From DASXZH01 sp963829965 (GTDB lineage: Bacteria; Armatimonadota; Fimbriimonadia; Fimbriimonadales; Fimbriimonadaceae): a stretch of 64,000 bases of DNA. Each line of letters starts with the position of its first letter. Positions within the stretch are counted from its first letter, which is position 1. Location: positions 1 through 64,000 of the forward strand of contig CAWHLK010000038.1 of NCBI GenBank assembly GCA_963829965.1, read 5' to 3'. Of this stretch, positions 47,636 through 55,253 are shown piece by piece. The notes beneath the pieces were generated by a model, which was given only the letters and a program-made list of their open reading frames with translations, searched no databases and was not told the DNA's origin. The translations under genes and the position numbers were made by a program.

Positions 47636-48540
47636 TAAAAGGCTCTTTGTTCAGTTCATTCACCCAGGTGGTGAGCACACTGCAAACGCAGGTCGCTTCA
47701 GAACATGGAACGTTGGCCCACATAAGCGAAAGTTTCTCGAAATCAGAGGCTCCTATGCAAAGAACGGAAAAGCTTTGGAAGACATGCTCTATTTTTGGGG
47801 GGAATGGGAGCCTGAGTCCGAAATCGCCAAAACGGTTGCCAGTCCTCTTCCCGATGGGACCGACTTGTGTCCACAGGCCATTTTGGGTGACGCCAAGGTC
47901 GTATAGTGGCGAAGCTCTTCAGAACACCGACCCGTTCGTTTACGGCGACAGATTTCACTACACCTTCTGTCAGCAACATACGAAGCGGGGACCAACTCTT
48001 TTAAGGAACCTGGACCGAGGCTCCGTGATCCTTTTCGGTTCATGCAGGTCCAAGAATCATTTCGTTATCGACACGGTTTTTGTTGTGAAGGATTGGATTG
48101 ATTACGACCGCAATTCCTGTCTCACCAAGGTGCTACCGCACATTGATCCAACGTATGCGGCAGTAAGCTTCTCACCGTTTTGGAAGCACAACTTCCTTGA
48201 TCCATATCAAGAGGTGGTTTCTGCCGAAAGCCCTGGCCCGACATTTAGGCTTTATAACGGGGCTACGCTTGACGATCCTGTTGATGGGATGTTTAGTTTC
48301 TTTCCTTGTCTCCAAAGGTCAGTGTCAGATAAGGGCTTCGAGAGGCCAACGATTTCCATTGATGGCGCAATCACTTGCACGCTCTTTCAGGGCAAGAAAG
48401 GGACTGAGTGCAAGAGTATTGGGAAAATAAAGGCGCTGTGGGAGACAGTCGTGACTCAAGTTAGATCAAGGGGACTTGAACTCGGGGTCTCCGCCGTGAT
48501 GCCTCCTCATCAAGATAGTCCCGTGCTTAGACAGCCATGA
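47628..48540 (+). CDS. Unknown conserved protein linked to the UDG-like gene (frameshift near 47862)
   Basis: ATG 47628 gives MADKRLFVQFIHPGGEHTAN and YFWGEWEPESEIAK. Near 47862 the frame shifts to PTCVHRPFWVTPRSYSGEAL, QNTDPFVYGDRFHYTFC and SVILFGSCRSKNHFVIDTVF. The protein is about 303 residues, cytoplasmic, rich in aromatic residues, and its strong motifs (HPGGEH, FWGEWEP, QNTDPFVYGDRF, DTVFVV) suggest an enzyme or nucleotide-binding fold that I cannot name. It overlaps the UDG-like gene by 8 bp and the next gene by 4 bp (ATGA), so the three are translationally coupled. Confidence 0.65.
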
Positions 48541-49730
48541 ACGACGAGTGGAGCCCCGCCCGAACGAAACGACTTCAGCAGTTGATCGGTGATCTTTATA
48601 GGATCGTTGACGAATTGGAACTTGAGTTCGAGCGAAAGTTCACTCCTGACGGGCATCTAGTGGGCAGTTTGGGTGAGGTGATCGTTGCTTATTCCTTTGG
48701 CCTCACCCTCCATACGGCATCTAGCAATAGGCACGACGCTACTGATCCCGTAAGCGGAACCCAGGTTCAAATCAAGATGACTGGCGGGACATCAGGCGTT
48801 ACTGTAAGCAGTTGCCCAGATCATCTCATTGCAATCCAGTTGACTCGCAGGGCTCCCATAAGGCTCCTTTACAATGGGCCAGGGCAGCCAGTATGGGAAG
48901 CGTGTGGGAAGATGCAAAAGAACGGTCAGCGGCCTATAGGCATTGCCAGGTTAATGAACCTCAGTGCTGCGGTGAATGCTGAAGAAAGACTTGCAATAGT
49001 GCGTCCGTTTTTCCGAATTGCGACAACTGCTAGACGAAAAAGATGTGACGGGACTTTGAGCGAGGGCATTCCAGAAGCGGCATATCGATCATGCGTCGAT
49101 GCGCTAGACCAGGTTACGGGCTCCTCTATCAATCTCCGAAGGGGGATGCAGTTCCCGTACCGATACGAAGCGGACATGGCAGCGATGAGACTGATGCAGG
49201 CCACACTTTTACATGTCAACGCCGTGTCTTCCGTGGCTATGATCCCGTACCTTGGCTCACATGTTTTGCCTGCCTGGGTCTTATTGCGATCCGCATTTGA
49301 ATCAAGCCTCATTGCTAATTGGTTGGCAGAACCAAATGACTGGATTGAACGAGAGACACGATGGCTTCGTTGGATACCCAAGGAAGAAGACTACGTTAAG
49401 AAGCTAGCTGTCGAATTCAAATCGGTCAACTTCTCCTTTCATGATCGCCTTGCCATGGAACATCGAGAGAGCACAGAACGGAGGAGTGCAAGAATTGACC
49501 TTCTTATTGAGGAGGCGAAGATGAGCGGCGGTGAGCAAGCCGAAAGCATGGTCCGCCAGCGTATTTGCAGTTCGGTTTCAATGCCACAAATCCTTAAGGA
49601 GCTAGATTTGCCACCCAGGACTTACATTTTCTATCGCATCGCTTCCCATATCGTTCACGCTGGCCCAAGCGCATCTGAAAGTGAGTTCAGGCGAGAGGGA
49701 GGGTCGCTAAAATCAGACGCCTGCACATAG
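48537..49730 (+). CDS. Nuclease-like (DUF6998/PD-(D/E)XK-like) fusion protein
   Basis: The N-terminal about 100 residues contain LVGSLGEVIVAYSFGLTLHT, RHDATD and VQIKMT: E47, D67/D70 and Q78-x-K80 match the spacing of a restriction-endonuclease-like core, and the region resembles DUF6998. The larger C-terminal part (EADMAAMRLMQATLLHVNAV, PAWVLLRSAFESSLIANWLA, YRIASHIVHAGPSA) is all-helical with conserved R and H residues, a type often found in uncharacterised defence-linked proteins. 397 residues. It is the last gene of the five-gene operon, overlapping the previous one by 4 bp. Nuclease activity is inferred only. Confidence 0.6.
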   Translation: MNDEWSPARTKRLQQLIGDLYRIVDELELEFERKFTPDGHLVGSLGEVIVAYSFGLTLHTASSNRHDATDPVSGTQVQIKMTGGTSGVTVSSCPDHLIAIQLTRRAPIRLLYNGPGQPVWEACGKMQKNGQRPIGIARLMNLSAAVNAEERLAIVRPFFRIATTARRKRCDGTLSEGIPEAAYRSCVDALDQVTGSSINLRRGMQFPYRYEADMAAMRLMQATLLHVNAVSSVAMIPYLGSHVLPAWVLLRSAFESSLIANWLAEPNDWIERETRWLRWIPKEEDYVKKLAVEFKSVNFSFHDRLAMEHRESTERRSARIDLLIEEAKMSGGEQAESMVRQRICSSVSMPQILKELDLPPRTYIFYRIASHIVHAGPSASESEFRREGGSLKSDACT

Positions 49731-49947
49731 CGCTTCTGAATGGACTCAATTGTTCGAGCCAGCCAGTTGGGTCATTGCTCAGCCAGGCAAGATTGTTCTG
49801 ACGAGGTGTGGGCTTGCTGCGGAAGACGCGGAACAAACTGATTAGGTCGCACGAGGCCCTGTTGCAGGAAGTCGATCACCTGAATCGTTTTTACCAGATT
49901 CCGTGATTGGGCCTTATTCCCCTTGTTGAGAAGGCCGTCAGCGTCTC
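49731..49947. other. Gap between operon and IS3-type element
   Basis: No complete gene. A short open stretch ending RSHEALLQEVDHLNRFYQIP before TGA (near 49905) could be the tail of a gene lost during insertion, but nothing upstream supports it. Confidence 0.3.
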
Positions 49948-50019
49948 TGGTGCTGACCGGTTCCCCTTAAACTTTCCAGTCCTAGAATAGAGAGTTTGCC
50001 GCCAAAATAGGAGACAGAC

Positions 50020-50289
50020 ATGGCACGAGGAAAACGGTATTCGGAGGAACAGATCCTGAAGGTTCTCGGTGAGATCGATGCGGGCGCGAGCATCGCTTCG
50101 GTGGCCAGGAGCCACGGGATCAGCGACCAAACAATTTACGCGTGGCGCGAGAAGTATCAGGGCATGACCAAGAGCGACCTGACGGCGATGCGCAATCTTC
50201 AGGACGAGAACCGGCGGCTTCGCCATCTGGTGGCCGAACTGAGTCTTGACAACGCGGCGCACAAGGAGCTCCAAAAGGGAAAATGGTGA
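50020..50289 (+). CDS. IS3-type transposase OrfA
   Basis: An 89-residue protein: HTH (YSEEQILKVLGEIDAGASIA, VARSHGISDQTIYAWREKYQ) followed by a leucine-zipper-like helix (LQDENRRLRHLVAELSLDNA). It binds the inverted repeats. The end overlaps orfB by 7 bp, the arrangement used for programmed -1 frameshifting or translational coupling in this family. Confidence 0.92.
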   Translation: MARGKRYSEEQILKVLGEIDAGASIASVARSHGISDQTIYAWREKYQGMTKSDLTAMRNLQDENRRLRHLVAELSLDNAAHKELQKGKW

Positions 50290-51098
50290 GCCCCGGAAGC
50301 AGACGGCGAGCCGTGTGCTTTCTTCTTGGCCGGGGCTTTCCAAGAACGTGCGCTTGCCGGGTGTGCCGCATCTCGCGTCCTGCGAGCCGCCACACGCCCA
50401 CGGAACGCAGCCCAGGGCTTCGGGAGAAGGTTCTGGAGCTTGCCCGGGCGAATCCGCGCTACGGCTTTAGGCGGGTGCACGCGCTCATTCCCGGCGTCAA
50501 CGTGAAGGCGGTTCATCGTATTTGGCGAACCGAAGGACTCGGCATTAGACATCGCAAGCGAAGGAAGCTTGTGGTGCCAAAGACTGAAGGGCCGGTGCTT
50601 ACCGGGCCCAACCAGGCATGGTGTCTGGACTTCGCGCACGAGCGGCTCGAAAACGGCCGGCACACCCGAATACTTGGCGTGCTCGACTGCTTCACGAGAG
50701 AATGCCTGCTGCTCAAAACGGCCTCAACCTTTCCTGCCTTTGCGGTGGAAAGAGAGCTCGACTGGCTGTACCTCGTTCACGGAAAGCCCAAGGCGATCGT
50801 CAGCGACAACGGGCCCGAGTTCCGCGCCATGACGCTTCCAGAGGGCGTCTCAAACCAGTTCATCCAGCCGGGAAAACCCTGGCAGAACGGCTACATCGAG
50901 AGCTTCTTTGGCAAGCTCCGCGACGAACTCCTGTCCTGCGAACTCTTCATCCGAGGCTCCGAACTGCAAGCGGCCCTCGCGGATTTCCAGGATCACTACA
51001 ACAATCACAGACCCCATCTTGGGCTGGGCGGGCTGACACCCGCAGGCTTCAAGCAGAGGTTACAATCAACCCCGGAGGCGGACACTCTCTATTCCTAG
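50283..51098 (+). CDS. IS3-type transposase OrfB (DDE integrase domain)
   Basis: A 271-residue protein with the integrase core: D in NQAWCLDFAHERL, D in AIVSDNGPEFRAM and E in NGYIESFFGKLRDEL (DDE). The HTH_21-like region NPRYGFRRVHALIPGVNVKA precedes it, and the usual end YNNHRPHLGLGGLTPAGF closes it. Probably made as an OrfAB fusion. The first about 35 residues, Arg- and Cys-rich, are likely out of the natural frame. All catalytic motifs are intact. Confidence 0.92.
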   Translation: MVSPGSRRRAVCFLLGRGFPRTCACRVCRISRPASRHTPTERSPGLREKVLELARANPRYGFRRVHALIPGVNVKAVHRIWRTEGLGIRHRKRRKLVVPKTEGPVLTGPNQAWCLDFAHERLENGRHTRILGVLDCFTRECLLLKTASTFPAFAVERELDWLYLVHGKPKAIVSDNGPEFRAMTLPEGVSNQFIQPGKPWQNGYIESFFGKLRDELLSCELFIRGSELQAALADFQDHYNNHRPHLGLGGLTPAGFKQRLQSTPEADTLYS

Positions 51099-51165
51099 GG
51101 TGGAAACTTATTGGGGACCGGTCAGTGCCAGCAACTTCTTTGTTCATTTTTGTGCCTAAAGATTT

Positions 51166-52041
51166 CTATTTTGGGCCGAGGGGAATTTCATTCCAAAGGG
51201 GGACTGTTTGGTAACCAGAGTTCTTCAAGGGCCTTGACAGCCGAATAGCCAAGTCAATGTCTCTTCTGTCAAGCTTGGCTGGATTGAAGACTACAGGGCC
51301 GTTTCTCGTCATTTTTTCGAACTCTGAGTTCCAATGTTTCAGATTGGGCAGTTGATAGCCCTTGGCGACGGCATCGGTCTTCAGTAGTTCCAAGGCTTCC
51401 TTCTTCATTCCGCGTCCATGAAGCCACTTTGCCATGATTTCGTAGGAACCGTCGGACAAAGGCATGAAATCCACCTCTGTCTCTCGAAGCGTCGATTGCC
51501 TTTCATAGAAGAGGTCATTGATGATTCCGTTGAACTCAAAGACCGATACACGATGAATAGCTGAAATTGGAATCCGACCCTTATGGGCAACACTGAACAG
51601 CCGAAGCAGTAACTCGTACCATAGGCATTGATTCTCGAAGACGAGGGGGATACATCGCTTGATGGCGGGCACAGGATGCATGGTTTGAAATTCAGGTACC
51701 CCTTCACTTCTAAGGAAAGACCAGATCGTGTCCTCATTTGGGTGCAGCTTGTCAAAGTCAAGAAAGTCTAGTTCGACCTCAACCACTGCCAATCGGTGAA
51801 GCTCCGAGGAGGCAGTCGCTGCCACGACCGAATAGAACAAAAACTCCTTTGTGCCGAGATAGATGTGCTCGGCGATGCTCGCCAAATCTTGTGAACCGAA
51901 GTTGTTTTGAAGGGAACTGGATCGCGGAAGCAAGCCCCTTTTTAGGATTTCTGGAACGTAAGCGGCACTCGTTCCATGGTACAACCTCAGCTTCGTTGGT
52001 TTTACTGCAATCCGAGGGTTAGGAATACTGATTTCGATCAT
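51166..52041 (-). CDS. ADP-ribosyltransferase-like protein
   Basis: The N-terminal half has RLYHGTSAAYVPEILKRGLL and AEHIYLGTKEFLFYS. H22 and Y61 with this spacing match the first elements of an H-Y-E type ART fold; the third acidic residue is not certain (ELDFLDFDKLHPNE is a candidate). The C-terminal half is helical (YEIMAKWLHGRGMKKEALEL). 291 residues, no signal peptide, so it would act inside the cell. It starts 10 bp after the serine recombinase stop on the same strand, so it is probably cotranscribed. A toxin or antiphage role is plausible but unproved. Confidence 0.55.
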   Translation of the reverse strand: MIEISIPNPRIAVKPTKLRLYHGTSAAYVPEILKRGLLPRSSSLQNNFGSQDLASIAEHIYLGTKEFLFYSVVAATASSELHRLAVVEVELDFLDFDKLHPNEDTIWSFLRSEGVPEFQTMHPVPAIKRCIPLVFENQCLWYELLLRLFSVAHKGRIPISAIHRVSVFEFNGIINDLFYERQSTLRETEVDFMPLSDGSYEIMAKWLHGRGMKKEALELLKTDAVAKGYQLPNLKHWNSEFEKMTRNGPVVFNPAKLDRRDIDLAIRLSRPLKNSGYQTVPLWNEIPLGPK

Positions 52042-52051
52042 CTGAAAATGG

Positions 52052-52618
52052 CTAAGGGCTGGGCAAAATCTGCTTGGCCCTATGACGATAATAGCTAGCT
52101 TTGCTTATTGCCAAAGACAGACATATCTCTTTGGAGCTAAGGCCCTTCTCCGACAATGCTTGAATTACGGCTGCCTTCGAGTCAGTAACGACCTTAGGCC
52201 GACCGCCTATCCTCCCTCGCCTTCGGGCAGCATCCAGACCCGCATTGACACGCTCGCGGATGATTCCACGCTCGAACTCCGCCAGGGCACCGAAGATGTG
52301 GAACACGAGTTTGCCGCCGTTGCTTCCCGTATCGATCTGTTCTGTCAATGAACGGAATGCGATTCCCCGCTCGGACAAATCGTTGACCACATCAATCAAA
52401 TGCCGAAGACTTCGACCGAGACGATCCAGCCGCCAAACCACGAGAGTGTCACCAAGACGAAGAAAATCGAGCGCCTGGTCGAGGCCAGGTCTTGAAACCG
52501 ATGAACCACTGATCTGGTCCGTGAAAATCCGATCACAACCCGCTGCGGTTAGTGCGTCCGTTTGGAGATCGGTCGTTTGCTCTGAAGTTGAAATTCTGCC
52601 GTAGCCGATTAGTGCCAT
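52052..52618 (-). CDS. Serine recombinase (resolvase/invertase)
   Basis: A 188-residue small serine recombinase. The catalytic Ser10 is in GYGRISTSEQ; VVWRLDRLGRSLRHLIDVV gives the conserved Arg residues; FHIFGALAEFERGIIRERV is the long dimer helix. The C-terminal HTH (GLSSKEICLSLAISKASYYR) binds DNA. It precedes the ART-like gene by 10 bp. Several TTTGAGAC-type words directly upstream form a candidate res site, so it probably also represses its own promoter there. It may be a remnant of a transposon or act as an invertase of the island. Confidence 0.92.
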   Translation of the reverse strand: MALIGYGRISTSEQTTDLQTDALTAAGCDRIFTDQISGSSVSRPGLDQALDFLRLGDTLVVWRLDRLGRSLRHLIDVVNDLSERGIAFRSLTEQIDTGSNGGKLVFHIFGALAEFERGIIRERVNAGLDAARRRGRIGGRPKVVTDSKAAVIQALSEKGLSSKEICLSLAISKASYYRHRAKQILPSP

Positions 52619-52633
52619 ATTTGCTTTCCTTTT

Positions 52634-52769
52634 AGTCTCAAAAACCCTTCATCAGCTTGAGATTGGGCTGGAGGATTTGAGACTGACTTTTGAAACTCCT
52701 CGGCGAAGCCAGGACCCTCAGGCAAAGTCTCATTTGCATCCAGTGTCATAAACAAATGTTTTTGAGATA
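52634..52769. promoter_or_regulatory. Candidate res site, repeated GTCTCAAA/TTTGAGAC words
   Basis: AGTCTCAAAA (52634), CTTGAGATT (52657), TTTGAGACT (52677), AAGTCTCATTTG (52726) and TTTTGAGATA (52760) are variants of one word in both orientations, grouped as pairs. This is the layout of resolvase subsites upstream of the recombinase gene. The gap has no gene. Confidence 0.6.
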
Positions 52770-52816
52770 GTTATATAGGAGTTTGCGGCGAAACATTTAT
52801 AGGGAAATCCCCGCGT

Positions 52817-53692
52817 TTAGGTGGCTCCAAGCGCGTCCATCAATGTCGTCCAGAAGAGGTCGTAGTCGAGAGATAGGTCGAGGCCCGTATCGCTAGCGTA
52901 CTGATTTGCAGCTTGCATGGCGATACTGTCGCCAGACCCATATAAACTCTGCGCCTTCACGAGATTATCCTGGGCCTCGGTACGACCAAGCAACTTCTTT
53001 CCTATTGCCGATGATTGATCGAGTTCCTCGGCAGTCATCATAGCGACAAGCACGGGCACATCATAAACGTGCTTAAGGCGGCGGCTCTGGTCTCCGTCAC
53101 TATTCTTCTTTGGTGCTAGCTTTCCCTCAATCTCTTGCAGCCAGTCGAAGGCCGCAGCGATTTTTAGATTTAACCACGCATACGGGTGAGGTACAAGGAT
53201 GTTGGCCTTTGCACCGTCTAGGACGAGTGGAATCTGCACTGGGGAATAATCAATGGCAAATGCCTCTACAGTCTCAAACCCAGAAAGCCCTGTACCCATC
53301 TCTCGGCCCACCTGCCGTCTCCTAACCTTGACTGGTTCGTTGGGTAAGGGGCTTCGAGATTGAAGGTCAACCTTTACAAACCTACCTTCGATTTCTGCAA
53401 ATGGTTTTCGAAAATGCCAGCTATGCAAGATGACTTTGTAGCCCAACTGCTCCAGCATTCCCCTAATCGACGACGCTCTCTCGGGTTCAATCCAGAATGG
53501 CACGCGGAGCAGAATATCCAGGTCTCCCGTCGCTCGGGGTTGCGGAACTTCTTGGACAAGCATTTGCGCTCCAGTTTCGAGTAGGTGCGCCAATTTGAGC
53601 CGCATGCCAAACCCGCCGCTAACAATGATGCCTTCTGCTTCTGGTCGAGCGGCGATCTCGAAAAGATATGGATAAAGGGGCTCGTCTTTCAT
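52817..53692 (-). CDS. AbiEii-like nucleotidyltransferase (putative toxin)
   Basis: A 291-residue protein with SGGFGMRL (residues 25-32) and RATGDLDILL (53-62), the G(G/S)...DxD signature of AbiEii/MenT-type nucleotidyltransferases; D57 and D59 are the likely metal ligands. A further Asp is likely in GRFVKVDLQS. The C-terminal half is helical. Toxins of this group block translation by modifying tRNA. The gene overlaps the upstream regulator-like gene by 4 bp (ATGA), the usual order antitoxin then toxin for AbiE systems. Assignment to a type IV-like TA pair is inference from motif and arrangement. Confidence 0.65.
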   Translation of the reverse strand: MKDEPLYPYLFEIAARPEAEGIIVSGGFGMRLKLAHLLETGAQMLVQEVPQPRATGDLDILLRVPFWIEPERASSIRGMLEQLGYKVILHSWHFRKPFAEIEGRFVKVDLQSRSPLPNEPVKVRRRQVGREMGTGLSGFETVEAFAIDYSPVQIPLVLDGAKANILVPHPYAWLNLKIAAAFDWLQEIEGKLAPKKNSDGDQSRRLKHVYDVPVLVAMMTAEELDQSSAIGKKLLGRTEAQDNLVKAQSLYGSGDSIAMQAANQYASDTGLDLSLDYDLFWTTLMDALGAT

Positions 53693-54756
53693 AGTTCTGA
53701 GCCTCGACCTTGACGGAGCGATTCCTCAAGAGAATCGCTAGCCTCCTGCTCGCGGGGGCCACTGTCGCTAAGTTCGAGCCATGTCTGGATAGGTGATGCC
53801 CAAACCTCTTTCCCCGAAGTGCGGGCGTCAAAGTAAGGGAAATTCTTACCAGTTTCGATCAACTCAACATTTGAGAATGCTCGGCCCTCACGTAGCTCAA
53901 GAAGCTGTCCCGTTGCGGATGCCATATTAACGTAGAGGGACATTTTGTCAACACCAAACAGCACACCGTAGTGGCTGCTAGAGGCAATGCCTGTTGCGAC
54001 ATATCGAAGCTGCATGTCAGGCGCATTACCTGACAGCTTATTCCAGATTTCATCGCGGGAAAGCGGACTTCGACCTTCAAGACTGAATCCCTTGGGTGGT
54101 CTGTATCCTCTTCGTAAGTTCCTCAGTAGGGATCGGGCGTCCACAAGCTTTAGACTTTGTGCTTGTCGGTGGATAACTAAGTCTTTTGCCAGTAATTTAA
54201 CAGCCTTCGAGACCGTGCCGATTGAGAGATTAGGTACACCTCGGTTAAGCCGCTCATTGGCGAACTCGTGCAGTTCTGACAGTGAATCGTATTCCTTCCG
54301 CAGCAGAAAGCACCGTGCCACAACGGAACTATCACCATCATAAGCATTTTGAAGGGGGCCAGAATCCTTGAATCGATTTGGTTGTCCCGTGCTGAATAGG
54401 CGCACGCCTGATGCGACTATCAACCCATTGCCATTAAGGTCGATTCCGCTGACCTGAGCTTCGTCCAATTCGGTCAAGCTATCTGGTGACAGGTATGGCA
54501 CGATTATCATGGGGTGCAATCCCAAGCGCTTTGCGTAAAAGCGAGCTTGATCAATGGCTCCCCTAATCGCTTGGGGATGGTTCTGCGACTTAAATTCGAC
54601 TACGTACCTCTCTACCCTCTCAGGCAAGAGCACTTCGAAGATAGCGTCTGGTTGATCGGCAGCAAGGCTGGGTGGTTCAAGAGAAACCAACCGAATTTTG
54701 GTTCGTGAGAATTCAAAGTCGTGATTATGCATCCAGGCGAAGAATTCGTTCTGCAC
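53689..54756 (-). CDS. AbiEi-like regulator fused to a PD-(D/E)XK-like domain (putative antitoxin)
   Basis: About 355 residues from GTG 54756, which has AGGAAAAGA-like ribosome-binding sequence upstream. The N-terminal part has QPDAIFEV and, 17 residues on, YVVEFKSQN: PD...ExK, the core of restriction-nuclease-like folds. A winged-helix segment follows (VPNLSIGTVSKAVKLLAKDL) and then a C-terminal domain (LRYVATGIASSSHYGVLFGV, DKMSLYV) of the kind found in AbiEi antitoxins. It precedes and overlaps the NTase gene. The open frame extends upstream to 54942, but two perfect palindromes lie in that part, so the later start is favoured. The nuclease-like domain may be inactive and only recognise DNA or the toxin. 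Confidence 0.6.
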   Translation of the reverse strand: MQNEFFAWMHNHDFEFSRTKIRLVSLEPPSLAADQPDAIFEVLLPERVERYVVEFKSQNHPQAIRGAIDQARFYAKRLGLHPMIIVPYLSPDSLTELDEAQVSGIDLNGNGLIVASGVRLFSTGQPNRFKDSGPLQNAYDGDSSVVARCFLLRKEYDSLSELHEFANERLNRGVPNLSIGTVSKAVKLLAKDLVIHRQAQSLKLVDARSLLRNLRRGYRPPKGFSLEGRSPLSRDEIWNKLSGNAPDMQLRYVATGIASSSHYGVLFGVDKMSLYVNMASATGQLLELREGRAFSNVELIETGKNFPYFDARTSGKEVWASPIQTWLELSDSGPREQEASDSLEESLRQGRGSEL

Positions 54757-54781
54757 TAATTCTTTTCCTATTTCCTGCTTG

Positions 54782-54797
54782 TTTCCCGCGCGGGAAA
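54782..54797. promoter_or_regulatory. Palindromic operator 1, TTTCCCGCGCGGGAAA
   Basis: A perfect 16-bp palindrome 26 bp upstream of the proposed AbiEi-like start. It is probably the autoregulatory site of the antitoxin. Confidence 0.65.
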
Positions 54798-54850
54798 GTA
54801 TCCATATATTGGAAAAACGATTTAGTTTTTCAGATAGTTTCAAAAACGAA

Positions 54851-54868
54851 TTTTCCCGCGCGGGAAAA
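54851..54868. promoter_or_regulatory. Palindromic operator 2, TTTTCCCGCGCGGGAAAA
   Basis: A perfect 18-bp palindrome with the same core as operator 1, centres 70 bp apart. The interval is A/T-rich and should contain the promoter. Confidence 0.65.
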
Positions 54869-54998
54869 GTGGACTTTCTAAGAAAAACCGCAACGTCCGA
54901 AAATCCAACGTTTGCGCAAGAGCCGTTCTGATTCCAGCACACGGGCCTCGCCTGATCGCTTCAACTCAGCCAGCCTTATTGACGGCGGCTATTCAGGT

Positions 54999-55253
54999 TC
55001 AGGGTCGGGAGCCTTGATTAAGCTTCATTATCTGCTGCCGAACCGCCTGGTCAGCTTCCTTCTCGACCATCCTGTCATGACGGTAGGCATTCCGCACCAG
55101 TGTGCAAATACCGTAGACGAGAGCGCCTGCGAGAATAAACGGCAGGACCGCAAGCACAACAGCCACAAGAGCGGTAGCTAGAATGAACAGCACGACGAAG
55201 GCCGCGACCGCGACCGAAGCAACGTCTTTCTTGAACTCCCTGTAGCTGTTCAC
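54999..55253 (-). CDS. Small membrane protein downstream of the integrase
   Basis: An 84-residue protein with two close hydrophobic helices (VAVAAFVVLFILATALVAVV and LAVLPFILAGALVYGICTLV) and a charged, soluble end (YRHDRMVEKEADQAVRQQIM). It overlaps the integrase gene by 4 bp (ATGA), so it is translated with it. The function is unknown; holin-like or simply an accessory membrane peptide are possibilities, neither with firm support. Confidence 0.6.
   Translation of the reverse strand: MNSYREFKKDVASVAVAAFVVLFILATALVAVVLAVLPFILAGALVYGICTLVRNAYRHDRMVEKEADQAVRQQIMKLNQGSRP

Larger units (their letters stand above)
49948..51130 (+). mobile_element. IS3-family-like insertion sequence
   Basis: Imperfect terminal inverted repeats of about 55 bp: left TGGTGCTGACCGGTTCCCC, with AATAGAGAGT further in; right (reverse complement) TGGCACTGACCGGTCCCCA with AATAGAGAGT. 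The element encodes orfA and orfB. I see no matching flanking duplication, so it may be old or rearranged. Confidence 0.85.

Noticed and set aside
49091..49300. Small open frames inside the nuclease-like fusion gene
   Set aside because: They are shadows of the 48537-49730 gene in other frames.
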